Origin: Alphaproteobacteria bacterium
Lineage (GTDB): Bacteria; Pseudomonadota; Alphaproteobacteria; Reyranellales; Reyranellaceae
Length of the DNA: 9,043 nucleotides
Assembly (NCBI GenBank): GCA_013290035.1
Contig: JABCYT010000096.1
Coordinates: 1 to 9,043 of the forward strand
Direction: 5' to 3'
The notes beneath the pieces were generated by a model that was not told the origin of the DNA, did not search any database, and saw nothing but the letters and a program-made list of their open reading frames with translations. How positions within the stretch are numbered: the stretch's first letter is position 1; each line of letters opens with the position of its first letter. The position numbers and the translations under genes are program-made. Shown one piece after another: positions 1 to 9,043 of the stretch.

Positions 1-2
1 CG

Positions 3-1793
<1,791 letters not shown>

Positions 1794-1800
1794 GCGGGCG

Positions 1801-2079
1801 ATGAGGGCAGCACGGCTGCGCATCAACGGCCGCGTCCAGGGCGTCGGCTATCGCGACTGGACGATCAGGACGGCGCGCAATCTCGGGCTACGCGGCTGGG
1901 TGCGCAATCGCATCGACGATTCGGTCGAAGCGCTGATCGCCGGCGAGGATGCAGCTGTCGCGGCCATGATCGAGGCCTGTCGCAGGGGGCCGTCGCATGC
2001 CCGGGTCGACGAGGTCGACATCTCTGCGGCCGACGCTGCGGATGCGCCCGAAGGCTTTACGCAGCTTCCGACGGTCTGA
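1801..2079 (+). CDS. acyP: Acylphosphatase
   Basis: This is a small cytoplasmic enzyme (92 residues, the usual size) that hydrolyses acyl phosphates such as acetyl phosphate or carbamoyl phosphate to the carboxylate and phosphate. The family signature GRVQGVGYR is at residues 10-18 and places the phosphate-binding arginine at Arg18. The second signature GWVRN at 32-36 supplies the catalytic asparagine, Asn36. The ATG lies 7 bp after the pccA stop with only a weak purine stretch before it, so translation is probably coupled to pccA. Its last 23 bp overlap the 3' end of lipB on the other strand. The family assignment is firm from the two motifs. The physiological substrate is unknown here, as for most bacterial acylphosphatases, and the link to PCC is positional only. 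Confidence 0.93.
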   Translation: MRAARLRINGRVQGVGYRDWTIRTARNLGLRGWVRNRIDDSVEALIAGEDAAVAAMIEACRRGPSHARVDEVDISAADAADAPEGFTQLPTV

Positions 2080-2737
2080 CGTCGTCGCCGAACACCTCGT
2101 CGAAAGCCTCCGCCAGCGCGATATCGAGGTCGGCCAGGGTCACTGGCAGGCCGAGGTCGACCAGCGAGGTCACGCCATGGTCGGCGATGCCGCAGGGCAC
2201 GATTCCCGCGTAGTGCGACAAATCGGGCTCGACGTTGATCGAGAGCCCGTGGAACGACACCCAGTGGCGGATGCGCACACCGATGGCGGCGATCTTGTCC
2301 TCGCGCGGCCGTCCGTCGGGCAGCGCCGGCTTGTCGGGGCGAGCCACCCAGACGCCGACCCGGCCGGCGCGGCGTTCGGCCGTCACGCTGAAGCGGGCGA
2401 GGGTGCGGATCGTCCATTCCTCGAGGTCGGAAACGAAGCGCCGCACGTCCTGACGGCGGCTGCGCAGGTCGAGCATGGCGTAGACCACGCGCTGGCCGGG
2501 GCCGTGATAGGTATATTGCCCGCCACGCCCGGCGACATGGACGGGAAAGCGCAGGGGCTGCAGGAGGTCCTGCGGCTTGGAACTGGTGCCGGCGGTGTAG
2601 AGCGGCGGATGTTCGAGCAGCCAGACCAGCTCGCGCTCGCGGCCGGCGCGGATGTCGGCCACGCGCTCTTCCATGACCGCCAGTGCTTCGGTGTAGGACA
2701 CCGCGCCGTCCGAAATGCGCCACTCCGGCTTGTTCAT
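2057..2737 (-). CDS. lipB: Octanoyl-[acyl-carrier-protein]:protein N-octanoyltransferase (lipoate biosynthesis)
   Basis: LipB moves an octanoyl group from acyl carrier protein to the lipoyl domains of 2-oxoacid dehydrogenases and to glycine cleavage H protein. This is the first step of endogenous lipoate synthesis, before sulfur insertion by LipA. The 226-residue product has the normal family length. It carries [12 protein letters not shown] at residues 71-82 (substrate-tunnel motif), the catalytic lysine in DKIAAIGVR (Lys148), and the catalytic cysteine in GIVPCGI (Cys182). The ATG is the complement of 2735-2737. There is no good Shine-Dalgarno upstream, but the N-terminal sequence [14 protein letters not shown] is family-like, which supports this start. 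The gene is divergent from tRNA-Leu, with 126 bp between them, and convergent with acyP, overlapping it by 23 bp. The missing partner lipA is not in the window. Confidence 0.96.
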   Translation of the reverse strand: MNKPEWRISDGAVSYTEALAVMEERVADIRAGRERELVWLLEHPPLYTAGTSSKPQDLLQPLRFPVHVAGRGGQYTYHGPGQRVVYAMLDLRSRRQDVRRFVSDLEEWTIRTLARFSVTAERRAGRVGVWVARPDKPALPDGRPREDKIAAIGVRIRHWVSFHGLSINVEPDLSHYAGIVPCGIADHGVTSLVDLGLPVTLADLDIALAEAFDEVFGDDVRPSEAA

Positions 2738-2817
2738 TGTGGCAAAATCGGTACTTCCGGACCCGAGCGCAATAGCCCTCGGCGTCGCGCCCCTGCGCGT
2801 TACTTTGGCGAGTTACC

Positions 2818-2846
2818 TTGCCACTGCGGGGTCTATTTGGTATCCC
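2818..2846 (+). promoter_or_regulatory. Possible sigma70-type promoter for tRNA-Leu
   Basis: TTGCCA at 2818-2823 matches a -35 box at five of six positions. It is followed after 17 bp by TATCCC at 2841-2846, a weak -10 matching only three of six. A start near 2853 would leave a leader of about 11 nt before the tRNA, which is typical. The pair is inferred from spacing and position only. Confidence 0.4.
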
Positions 2847-2863
2847 CCGCCCCATCGACCGGC

Positions 2864-2948
2864 GCGGCCATGGCGGAATTGGTAGACGCGCTAGCTTGAG
2901 GTGCTAGTGCCGCGAGGCGTGGAAGTTCGAGTCTTCTTGGCCGCACCA
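2864..2948 (+). tRNA. tRNA-Leu, anticodon GAG
   Basis: The 85-nt class II tRNA folds completely by eye. The acceptor stem is GCGGCCA at 2864-2870 with TGGCCGC at 2938-2944, discriminator A at 2945, and an encoded CCA at 2946-2948. The D arm contains AATTGGTAGA. The anticodon stem CTAGC/GCTAG (2891-2895 and 2903-2907) frames the loop TTGAGGT, giving anticodon GAG at 2898-2900, which reads CTC and CTT leucine codons. A long variable arm (GCC GCGA GGC) is as expected for leucine. The T arm has the TTCGAGT loop with one G-T pair at the base of its stem. CTC is a frequent leucine codon in the surrounding genes, so this is a heavily used isoacceptor. Confidence 0.97.
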
Positions 2949-2981
2949 AACTCGCCGGTTCGATCGGAAAGGTAACCTGTT

Positions 2982-3004
2982 GCCGCCTTCGGGCGGCCCT
3001 TTTT
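2982..3004 (+). terminator. Intrinsic terminator downstream of tRNA-Leu
   Basis: A perfect six-pair stem GCCGCC (2982-2987) with GGCGGC (2992-2997) is capped by a stable TTCG tetraloop. After two C residues comes a run of five T (3000-3004). This is a textbook Rho-independent terminator for the tRNA transcript. It ends only 12 bp before the Shine-Dalgarno sequence of the malic enzyme gene. Confidence 0.88.
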
Positions 3005-3016
3005 GTTGGTGAGGCG

Positions 3017-3022
3017 AGGAGG
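3017..3022 (+). promoter_or_regulatory. Ribosome binding site fixing a TTG start
   Basis: A consensus AGGAGG lies five bases before TTG at 3028. No in-frame ATG or GTG is placed at such a distance, so this site decides the rare TTG start of the malic enzyme gene. Confidence 0.85.
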
Positions 3023-3027
3023 CGGGC

Positions 3028-5306
<2,279 letters not shown>

Positions 5307-5310
<4 letters not shown>

Positions 5311-6668
5311 GCGGCGAGCCCGATGTGCCGGATGAGGTGACGCCGGGGCTGGTCCGTCGTGTCGAGACGGCGCTCGCCGAAGACAAGACCGAGGATGTCA
5401 GGACACTTCTGGCGGCGCTCAGCGCCACCGGCCAAGCCTCGATCCTCGAGCAGCTGTCCGAGCCCGAGCGCGACAAGCTGGTCGGCATCCTCAAGCGCGA
5501 TCTCGATCCGGAGGCCCTGACCGAGCTCGACGAAGAGGTCCTCGAGGACGTCCTCGACCAGCTCGACAGCAAGGACATCGCCGCCGCGGCGCGCGAGCTC
5601 GAAGCCGACGATGCCGCGACCATCCTCGAAGACCTGCCGGAGGAGGAGCGCCGCGAGGTGCTGGCCGAGTTGCCGGCCGAGGAGCGCGCCGACATCGAAA
5701 GCGCGCTCGCCTATCCGGAAGACACCGCCGGGCGCCTCATGCAGCGCTCGCTGGTCAAGATCCCGGACGGCTGGACGGTCGGTCAGGTGATCGACCATTG
5801 CCGCGAGGCGACCGACCTGCCCGACGACGTCTACGACATCTTCGTCGTCGACCCGGCCGGCCGTCTCAGGGGCTCGGTGCCGCTCGGCCGCATGCTGCGC
5901 AGCAAGCGGCCGGTGCCGGTCCTCGACATCGTCGATCCCGATATTCCCTCGGTGCCGGCGACCGCCGACCAGGCCGAGATCGCCCACCTGTTCCGCGACA
6001 AGAACCTGGTGTCCTGCCCGGTGGTCGACGAGCGCGGGCGGCTTCTGGGCGTGATCATGGTCGACGACGTGGTCGACGTGATCGACGAGGAGGCCGAAGA
6101 GGACCTCCTGAAGATGGGCGGCGTGGGCATCGACGACATGCACGCCAATCCAGTGCGTACCGCGCGGTTGCGCGCCGTGTGGCTGACGGTGAACCTCGCG
6201 ACCGCGGTGCTGGCGTCCTTCGTCATCGGCCAGTTCGAGGGCGCCATCGAGAAGATCGTCGCGCTGGCCGTCCTAATGCCGATCGTGGCCTCGATGGGCG
6301 GCAATGCCGGCACGCAGACCGTGACGGTGGCCGTGCGTGCGCTGGCCATGGGGGAGCTGACAGCGGCCAACGCCCTGCGCTTCGTTGCCAAGGAGGCCGC
6401 GGTGGGCGGCCTCAACGGCCTGATCTTCGCCCTGATCATGGGTGCCGCCGTGGTCGGCTGGTACGGCGACTGGCGGCTGGGCGCGGTGATCGGCGCCGCG
6501 ATGATCTGCAATCTCGTGGCGGCGGCGCTTGCCGGCACCCTGATCCCGCTCGGCCTGCAGAAATTCGGCATCGATCCGGCTGTCTCGTCGACGGTGTTCC
6601 TGACGACGGTGACCGACGTGATCGGCTTCCTGGCCTTCCTCGGCCTGGCGACGGCGTTTCTGCTCTAA
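5307..6668 (+). CDS. mgtE: Magnesium transporter, MgtE family
   Basis: This is an inner-membrane Mg2+ channel gated by cytoplasmic Mg2+. The 453-residue protein has every expected part in order. First is an acidic helical N domain (about 15-135, with repeats such as LEDLPEEERREVLAELPAEE). Then come two CBS domains (about 140-205 and 206-265), a connecting plug helix (about 266-285), and five hydrophobic segments from about 288 to 453. The pore signature MPIVASMGGNAGTQ is at 324-337. The last helix contains TDVIGF with Asp437, matching the selectivity aspartate of the structurally known Thermus protein. ATG at 5307 overlaps the maeB stop by 4 bp, so it is almost certainly in one operon with the malic enzyme gene. 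No space exists for an Mg2+ riboswitch in front of it. The family assignment is firm. Transport of Co2+ or Ni2+ is possible in this family but not indicated here. Confidence 0.96.
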
Positions 6669-6682
6669 GGCGGCGATCCATC

Positions 6683-6711
6683 CTGACATCTCCACCTTCA
6701 ACGGGTAAATA
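6683..6711 (+). promoter_or_regulatory. Possible promoter for a leaderless ivd transcript
   Basis: In the 48-bp gap between mgtE and ivd, CTGACA (6683-6688, five of six to the -35 consensus) is followed after 17 bp by TAAATA (6706-6711). Initiation about 6-7 nt further would fall on or next to the ATG at 6717. The ATG lacks any Shine-Dalgarno sequence. The -10 match is weak (three of six), so this is tentative. Confidence 0.33.
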
Positions 6712-6716
6712 AGCTC

Positions 6717-7889
6717 ATGATCCCCAACGCGATGCCGCCCTTCGACTTCGGCCTGGGCGAAACCGCCGATGCGCTGCGCGAGCAGGTCCAGCGCTTCTCG
6801 GCGGCCGAGGTGGCGCCGATCGCCGCCGAAATCGACAAGACCGACCGCTTTCCGCGCGAGCTGTGGCCCCGGATGGGCGAGCTCGGCCTGCATGGCATCA
6901 CCGTCGAGGAGGAGTATGGCGGGTCGGGACTGGGCTATCTCGAGCATGTCGTTACGGTCGAGGAGCTGAGCCGCGCCTCGGCGGCCGTGGGCCTTTCCTA
7001 CGGCGCCCATTCCAACCTTTGCATCAACCAGATCCGCCGCAACGGCAGCGACGAGCAGAAACGCCGCTTCCTGCCCAAGCTGATCTCCGGCGAGCATGTC
7101 GGCAGCCTGGCCATGAGCGAATCGGGGGCGGGCTCCGACGTCGTCTCCATGAAGCTGCGGGCCGACAAGAAGGGCGACCGCTACGTGCTGAACGGCACCA
7201 AGATGTGGATCACCAACAGTCCCGACGCGCAGGTCATCGTGGTCTATGCCAAGACCGATCCCGCGGCCGGCTCGCGCGGCATCACCACCTTCATCGTCGA
7301 GACCAGCGCCAAGGGCTTCAAGGTGGCGCAGAAGCTCGACAAGTTGGGCATGCGCGGCTCGTCGACCGGCGAGCTGGTGTTCGAGGATTGCGAGATCCCG
7401 GCCGAGAACGTGCTGGGCACGGTGGGCAAGGGCGTAAACGTGCTGATGAGCGGCCTCGACTATGAGCGCGCCGTGCTGGCGGCGGGGCCGCTCGGCATCA
7501 TGCAGTCGGCGATGGACATCGTCGTGCCCTATGTCCACCAGCGGCGCCAGTTCGGCCAGGCGATCGGCGAATTCCAGCTCGTCCAGGGCAAGCTCGCCGA
7601 CATGTACACGACGATGAATGCCTGCAAGGCCTACGTCTATGCCGTCGCCAAGGCCTGCGACCGCGGCCAGACCACGCGCAAGGATTCGGCGGGCGCCATC
7701 CTCTATGCCGCGGAGAAGGCGACGCTGGTGGCGCTCGACGCCATCCAGCTCCTGGGCGGTAATGGCTACATCAACGACTATCCGACGGGCCGCCTGCTGC
7801 GCGACGCCAAGCTCTACGAGATCGGCGCCGGCACCAGCGAGATCCGCCGCATGCTGATCGGCCGTGAGCTGTTCGCCGAGAGTGCTTAA
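6717..7889 (+). CDS. ivd: Acyl-CoA dehydrogenase, isovaleryl-CoA dehydrogenase type
   Basis: This FAD enzyme oxidises isovaleryl-CoA to 3-methylcrotonyl-CoA in leucine catabolism, passing electrons to electron-transfer flavoprotein. The 390-residue chain has the three-part acyl-CoA dehydrogenase fold: an N-terminal helical part; a beta domain with [11 protein letters not shown] (132-142) and MWITNSPDA (163-171); and a C-terminal helical part with [15 protein letters not shown] and [15 protein letters not shown] (345-359). Two features point to the isovaleryl subgroup. The base glutamate is in [10 protein letters not shown] (Glu250), as in human IVD. The position where medium- and short-chain enzymes keep the catalytic glutamate reads GAGTSEIRR, with Ala371 instead. 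[13 protein letters not shown] (93-105) is also typical. ATG at 6717 has no Shine-Dalgarno; an in-frame ATG at 6732 is an alternative. The usual partner genes for methylcrotonyl-CoA carboxylase are absent here. A related branched acyl-CoA substrate remains possible. Confidence 0.9.
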   Translation: MIPNAMPPFDFGLGETADALREQVQRFSAAEVAPIAAEIDKTDRFPRELWPRMGELGLHGITVEEEYGGSGLGYLEHVVTVEELSRASAAVGLSYGAHSNLCINQIRRNGSDEQKRRFLPKLISGEHVGSLAMSESGAGSDVVSMKLRADKKGDRYVLNGTKMWITNSPDAQVIVVYAKTDPAAGSRGITTFIVETSAKGFKVAQKLDKLGMRGSSTGELVFEDCEIPAENVLGTVGKGVNVLMSGLDYERAVLAAGPLGIMQSAMDIVVPYVHQRRQFGQAIGEFQLVQGKLADMYTTMNACKAYVYAVAKACDRGQTTRKDSAGAILYAAEKATLVALDAIQLLGGNGYINDYPTGRLLRDAKLYEIGAGTSEIRRMLIGRELFAESA

Positions 7890-7890
7890 T

Positions 7891-7965
7891 GTCGTCCTGA
7901 GCGTAGCGAAGGACCTCATCGCCGCTTGCCACCGGCATGAGATCTTTCGCTTCGCTCAAGATGAC
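7891..7965. repeat. Imperfect inverted repeat of a widely dispersed intergenic type
   Basis: Two 29-nt arms (7891-7919 and 7937-7965) are inverted copies, identical at 24 of 29 positions, around a 17-nt spacer. Two of the five differences leave G-T pairs, so 26 of 29 can pair in one RNA strand. The core of the left arm is CCTGAGCGTAGCGAAGGA; the right arm holds the complement TCTTTCGCTTCGCTCAAGA. The minus strand translates to the strings VILSEAKDL and RYAQDD, which I recall from many spurious small-protein annotations made from such repeats. It begins one base after the ivd stop and lacks a T tract. A role as a bidirectional RNA hairpin or 3' end processing signal is possible but not shown. 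Confidence 0.8.
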
Positions 7966-7973
7966 TGAGGAAT

Positions 7974-8002
7974 TTGACCTCTCAGGGGTTTCCCTACACA
8001 CT
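7974..8002 (+). promoter_or_regulatory. Possible promoter of the tetR gene
   Basis: TTGACC at 7974-7979 is a five-of-six -35 box. At 17 bp spacing the -10 region is CACACT (7997-8002), a poor match. A start here would leave almost no leader before the ATG at 8017, and the palindrome at 7986-8016 would cover the whole core promoter downstream of the -35. Confidence 0.35.
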
Positions 8003-8016
8003 GTGTATGGAAACCC
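7986..8016. promoter_or_regulatory. Palindromic operator-like site abutting the tetR start codon
   Basis: Arms GGGTTTCCCTACACA (7986-8000) and TGTGTATGGAAACCC (8002-8016) are inverted repeats matching at 14 of 15 positions around a single central C. Length, symmetry and position directly in front of a TetR-family gene fit the operator of an autoregulated repressor. The site ends at the base before the ATG and leaves no Shine-Dalgarno sequence. Identity of the bound protein is inferred from adjacency. Confidence 0.75.
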
Positions 8017-8646
8017 ATGCCGCGTTATCTCACCGACCAGGACATCGCCGACTTCCGCGCCGAGCTGTGCAGGGTCGCCACCGAGCGTTTCGCCCGCTTC
8101 GGCTACGAGGGTGTCACCATGCGCCAGCTCGCCGAGGCGCTGGGCTGCAGCCCGAAGACGCCCTATCGCTACTTCAAGGACAAGGCCGACATCCTGGCGA
8201 CGGTGCGCGCCCAGGCCTTCGGCAGGTTCGCCGATACGCTCGAGAAGGCAACGGCCGGCGTCACCGATACGGCCGCGCGCGGGCGACTGACCAGCGAGGC
8301 CTATCTCGCCTTCGCGCTCAAGAATCCGCACGCCTATCGCATCATGTTCGAGATCGACGAGCCGGTTGACGAAAAACATCCCGAGCTTGGACCGCAGGCC
8401 GAGCGGGCGGCGCGCTACATCACGCGCGGTGCCGAGGAGATGGCGGCGTCGGGCGTCATCGATGTCGATCCGAAACTGTTCGGCTGGTCGATGTGGGCGG
8501 CGATCCATGGCATCGTCATGCTTCACCAGTCGGGCATGCTGGCGCATGGACCGGACTACAAGACGCTGTCGTATTTTCTCGGACGGACCATGCTGAAGGG
8601 GGCCGGCGCCAGGCTCGAGCAAGGCGGGAAGGGGAAGAAGAAATGA
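8017..8646 (+). CDS. TetR/AcrR-family transcriptional regulator with WHG-type C-terminal domain
   Basis: This is a 209-residue one-component regulator. The N-terminal DNA-binding domain covers about 10-60, with the helix-turn-helix in GVTMRQLAEALGCSPKTPYRYF (32-53), which keeps the classic TetR YRYFKDK end. The ligand-binding half contains AYLAFALKNPHAYRIMFEI (95-113) and WAAIHGIVMLH (160-170). The W...HG triad there matches the WHG-type TetR C-terminal family. The tail ends in a lysine-rich GKGKKK. An in-frame stop at 7975 and the absence of another start codon make ATG 8017 the longest possible start; it has no Shine-Dalgarno. The gene overlaps the following acyl-CoA synthetase by ATGA, so it probably regulates that gene and itself through the palindrome at 7986-8016. 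Its inducer is unknown; an acyl-CoA or the free acid is a reasonable guess from the neighbour. Confidence 0.92.
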   Translation: MPRYLTDQDIADFRAELCRVATERFARFGYEGVTMRQLAEALGCSPKTPYRYFKDKADILATVRAQAFGRFADTLEKATAGVTDTAARGRLTSEAYLAFALKNPHAYRIMFEIDEPVDEKHPELGPQAERAARYITRGAEEMAASGVIDVDPKLFGWSMWAAIHGIVMLHQSGMLAHGPDYKTLSYFLGRTMLKGAGARLEQGGKGKKK

Positions 8647-9043
8647 CGGCGGGCGTGACGGCAGGCGAGCGTTTCCGAAGCTGGGCCGACATCCAGGCCA
8701 ATGCCGCGCGCGGCGCGGGTGGGCTCCAGGCCTTGGGCGTCGGCGAGGACGACAGCGTGGCGCTGATGCTGCGCAACGATTTCGCGACGTTCGAGGTCAA
8801 CATGGCGGCGGGCCAGCTTGGCGCCTATGCCGTGCCGATCAACTGGCACTTCACGCCGGAGGAGGCGGGCTACATCCTGGAAGACTGCGCCGCCAAGGTG
8901 CTGGTGGCGCACACCGATCTTTTGGCGCAGATCGCGTCGGGCGTACCTGCCGGCGTGAAAGTCCTGGCGGTGCCGACACCCGAAGAGATCGCCGCCGCCT
9001 ATAACGTGCCAACCGAGAAACGCGAGCCGCCGCCGGGCATCGA
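8643..9043 (+). CDS. AMP-forming acyl-CoA synthetase, N-terminal part (3' end beyond the window)
   Basis: The reading frame runs without a stop from ATG 8643 to the right edge, giving 133 complete codons. The protein starts MTAGVTAGERFRSWADIQANA and continues with LQALGVGEDDSVALMLRND, AAGQLGAYAVPINWHFTPEEAGYILEDCAAKVLVAH. This is the usual N-terminal pattern of ANL-superfamily acyl-CoA ligases (adenylation of a carboxylate, then thioester formation with CoA). The motifs that bind ATP and the active-site lysine lie beyond the window, so activity and substrate cannot be judged. The leader before the SWADI block is short: there is no long segment with the common G-x-x-x-T(F/Y) sequence, which some alphaproteobacterial members also lack. 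Start choice is supported by the purine-rich stretch at 8626-8642 and by the 4-bp ATGA overlap with the tetR stop, which implies translational coupling. Confidence 0.88.
   Translation, partial: MTAGVTAGERFRSWADIQANAARGAGGLQALGVGEDDSVALMLRNDFATFEVNMAAGQLGAYAVPINWHFTPEEAGYILEDCAAKVLVAHTDLLAQIASGVPAGVKVLAVPTPEEIAAAYNVPTEKREPPPGI

Noticed and set aside
1848..2855. 335-codon minus-strand frame overlapping lipB in another frame
   Set aside because: It is Arg/Ala-rich with no recognisable domain, whereas the 2057-2737 frame carries all LipB catalytic motifs.
2951..2967. T-arm-like CCGGTTCGATCGG just after tRNA-Leu, as a tRNA remnant or attachment site
   Set aside because: There are only three flanking base pairs, no other tRNA arms, no duplicate of the tRNA 3' end and no integrase in the window.
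7771..8622. 283-codon minus-strand frame over the tetR gene and the repeat
   Set aside because: It includes the spurious VILSEAKDL/RYAQDD translation of the inverted repeat and runs antisense to a good TetR gene.

Overview
The window is GC-rich, gene-dense DNA that looks like an ordinary metabolic stretch of an alphaproteobacterial chromosome. The protein families (propionyl-CoA carboxylase alpha with a BT domain, hybrid malic enzyme with a phosphotransacetylase tail, isovaleryl-CoA dehydrogenase, LipB) and the strong G/C third-position bias suggest a soil or water heterotroph of the Rhodospirillales/Rhizobiales type. The exact genus is not determinable by eye. I see no phage, transposase, CRISPR array or defence island.

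Layout, left to right. (1) Positions 1-2079, plus strand: the 3' nine-tenths of the biotin-carrying alpha subunit of propionyl-CoA carboxylase, cut by the left edge. An acylphosphatase gene follows 7 bp later. (2) Positions 2057-2737, minus strand: lipB, octanoyl-[ACP]:protein octanoyltransferase, whose 3' end overlaps the acylphosphatase gene tail to tail by 23 bp. (3) Positions 2738-3004: a 126-bp divergent gap, tRNA-Leu(GAG) with an encoded CCA, and a strong UUCG-capped intrinsic terminator. (4) Positions 3028-6668, plus strand: a MaeB-type malic enzyme starting with TTG behind a perfect AGGAGG, joined by an ATGA overlap to an MgtE magnesium transporter. (5) Positions 6717-7889: an isovaleryl-CoA dehydrogenase-type acyl-CoA dehydrogenase. 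(6) Positions 7890-8016: a short gap holding a dispersed-type inverted repeat, then a 31-bp near-perfect palindrome that abuts the next start codon. (7) Positions 8017-9043: a TetR-family repressor and, joined by another ATGA overlap, the 5' part of an AMP-forming acyl-CoA synthetase cut by the right edge.

How the genes fit together: pccA, ivd and the acyl-CoA synthetase all handle CoA thioesters from branched-chain amino acids, odd-chain acids or other carboxylic acids. The malic enzyme takes the resulting C4 TCA intermediates to pyruvate and NAD(P)H. LipB supplies lipoyl groups needed by 2-oxoacid dehydrogenases, including the branched-chain one upstream of ivd. The TetR gene with its own operator-like palindrome probably controls the acyl-CoA synthetase gene and itself.

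Nothing here amounts to a new biological system. The observations most worth checking are the palindrome over the tetR start, two possible leaderless starts (ivd and tetR), the inverted repeat of the kind that yields the spurious 'VILSEAKDL' peptide, and the terminator hairpin placed almost against the malic enzyme ribosome binding site.
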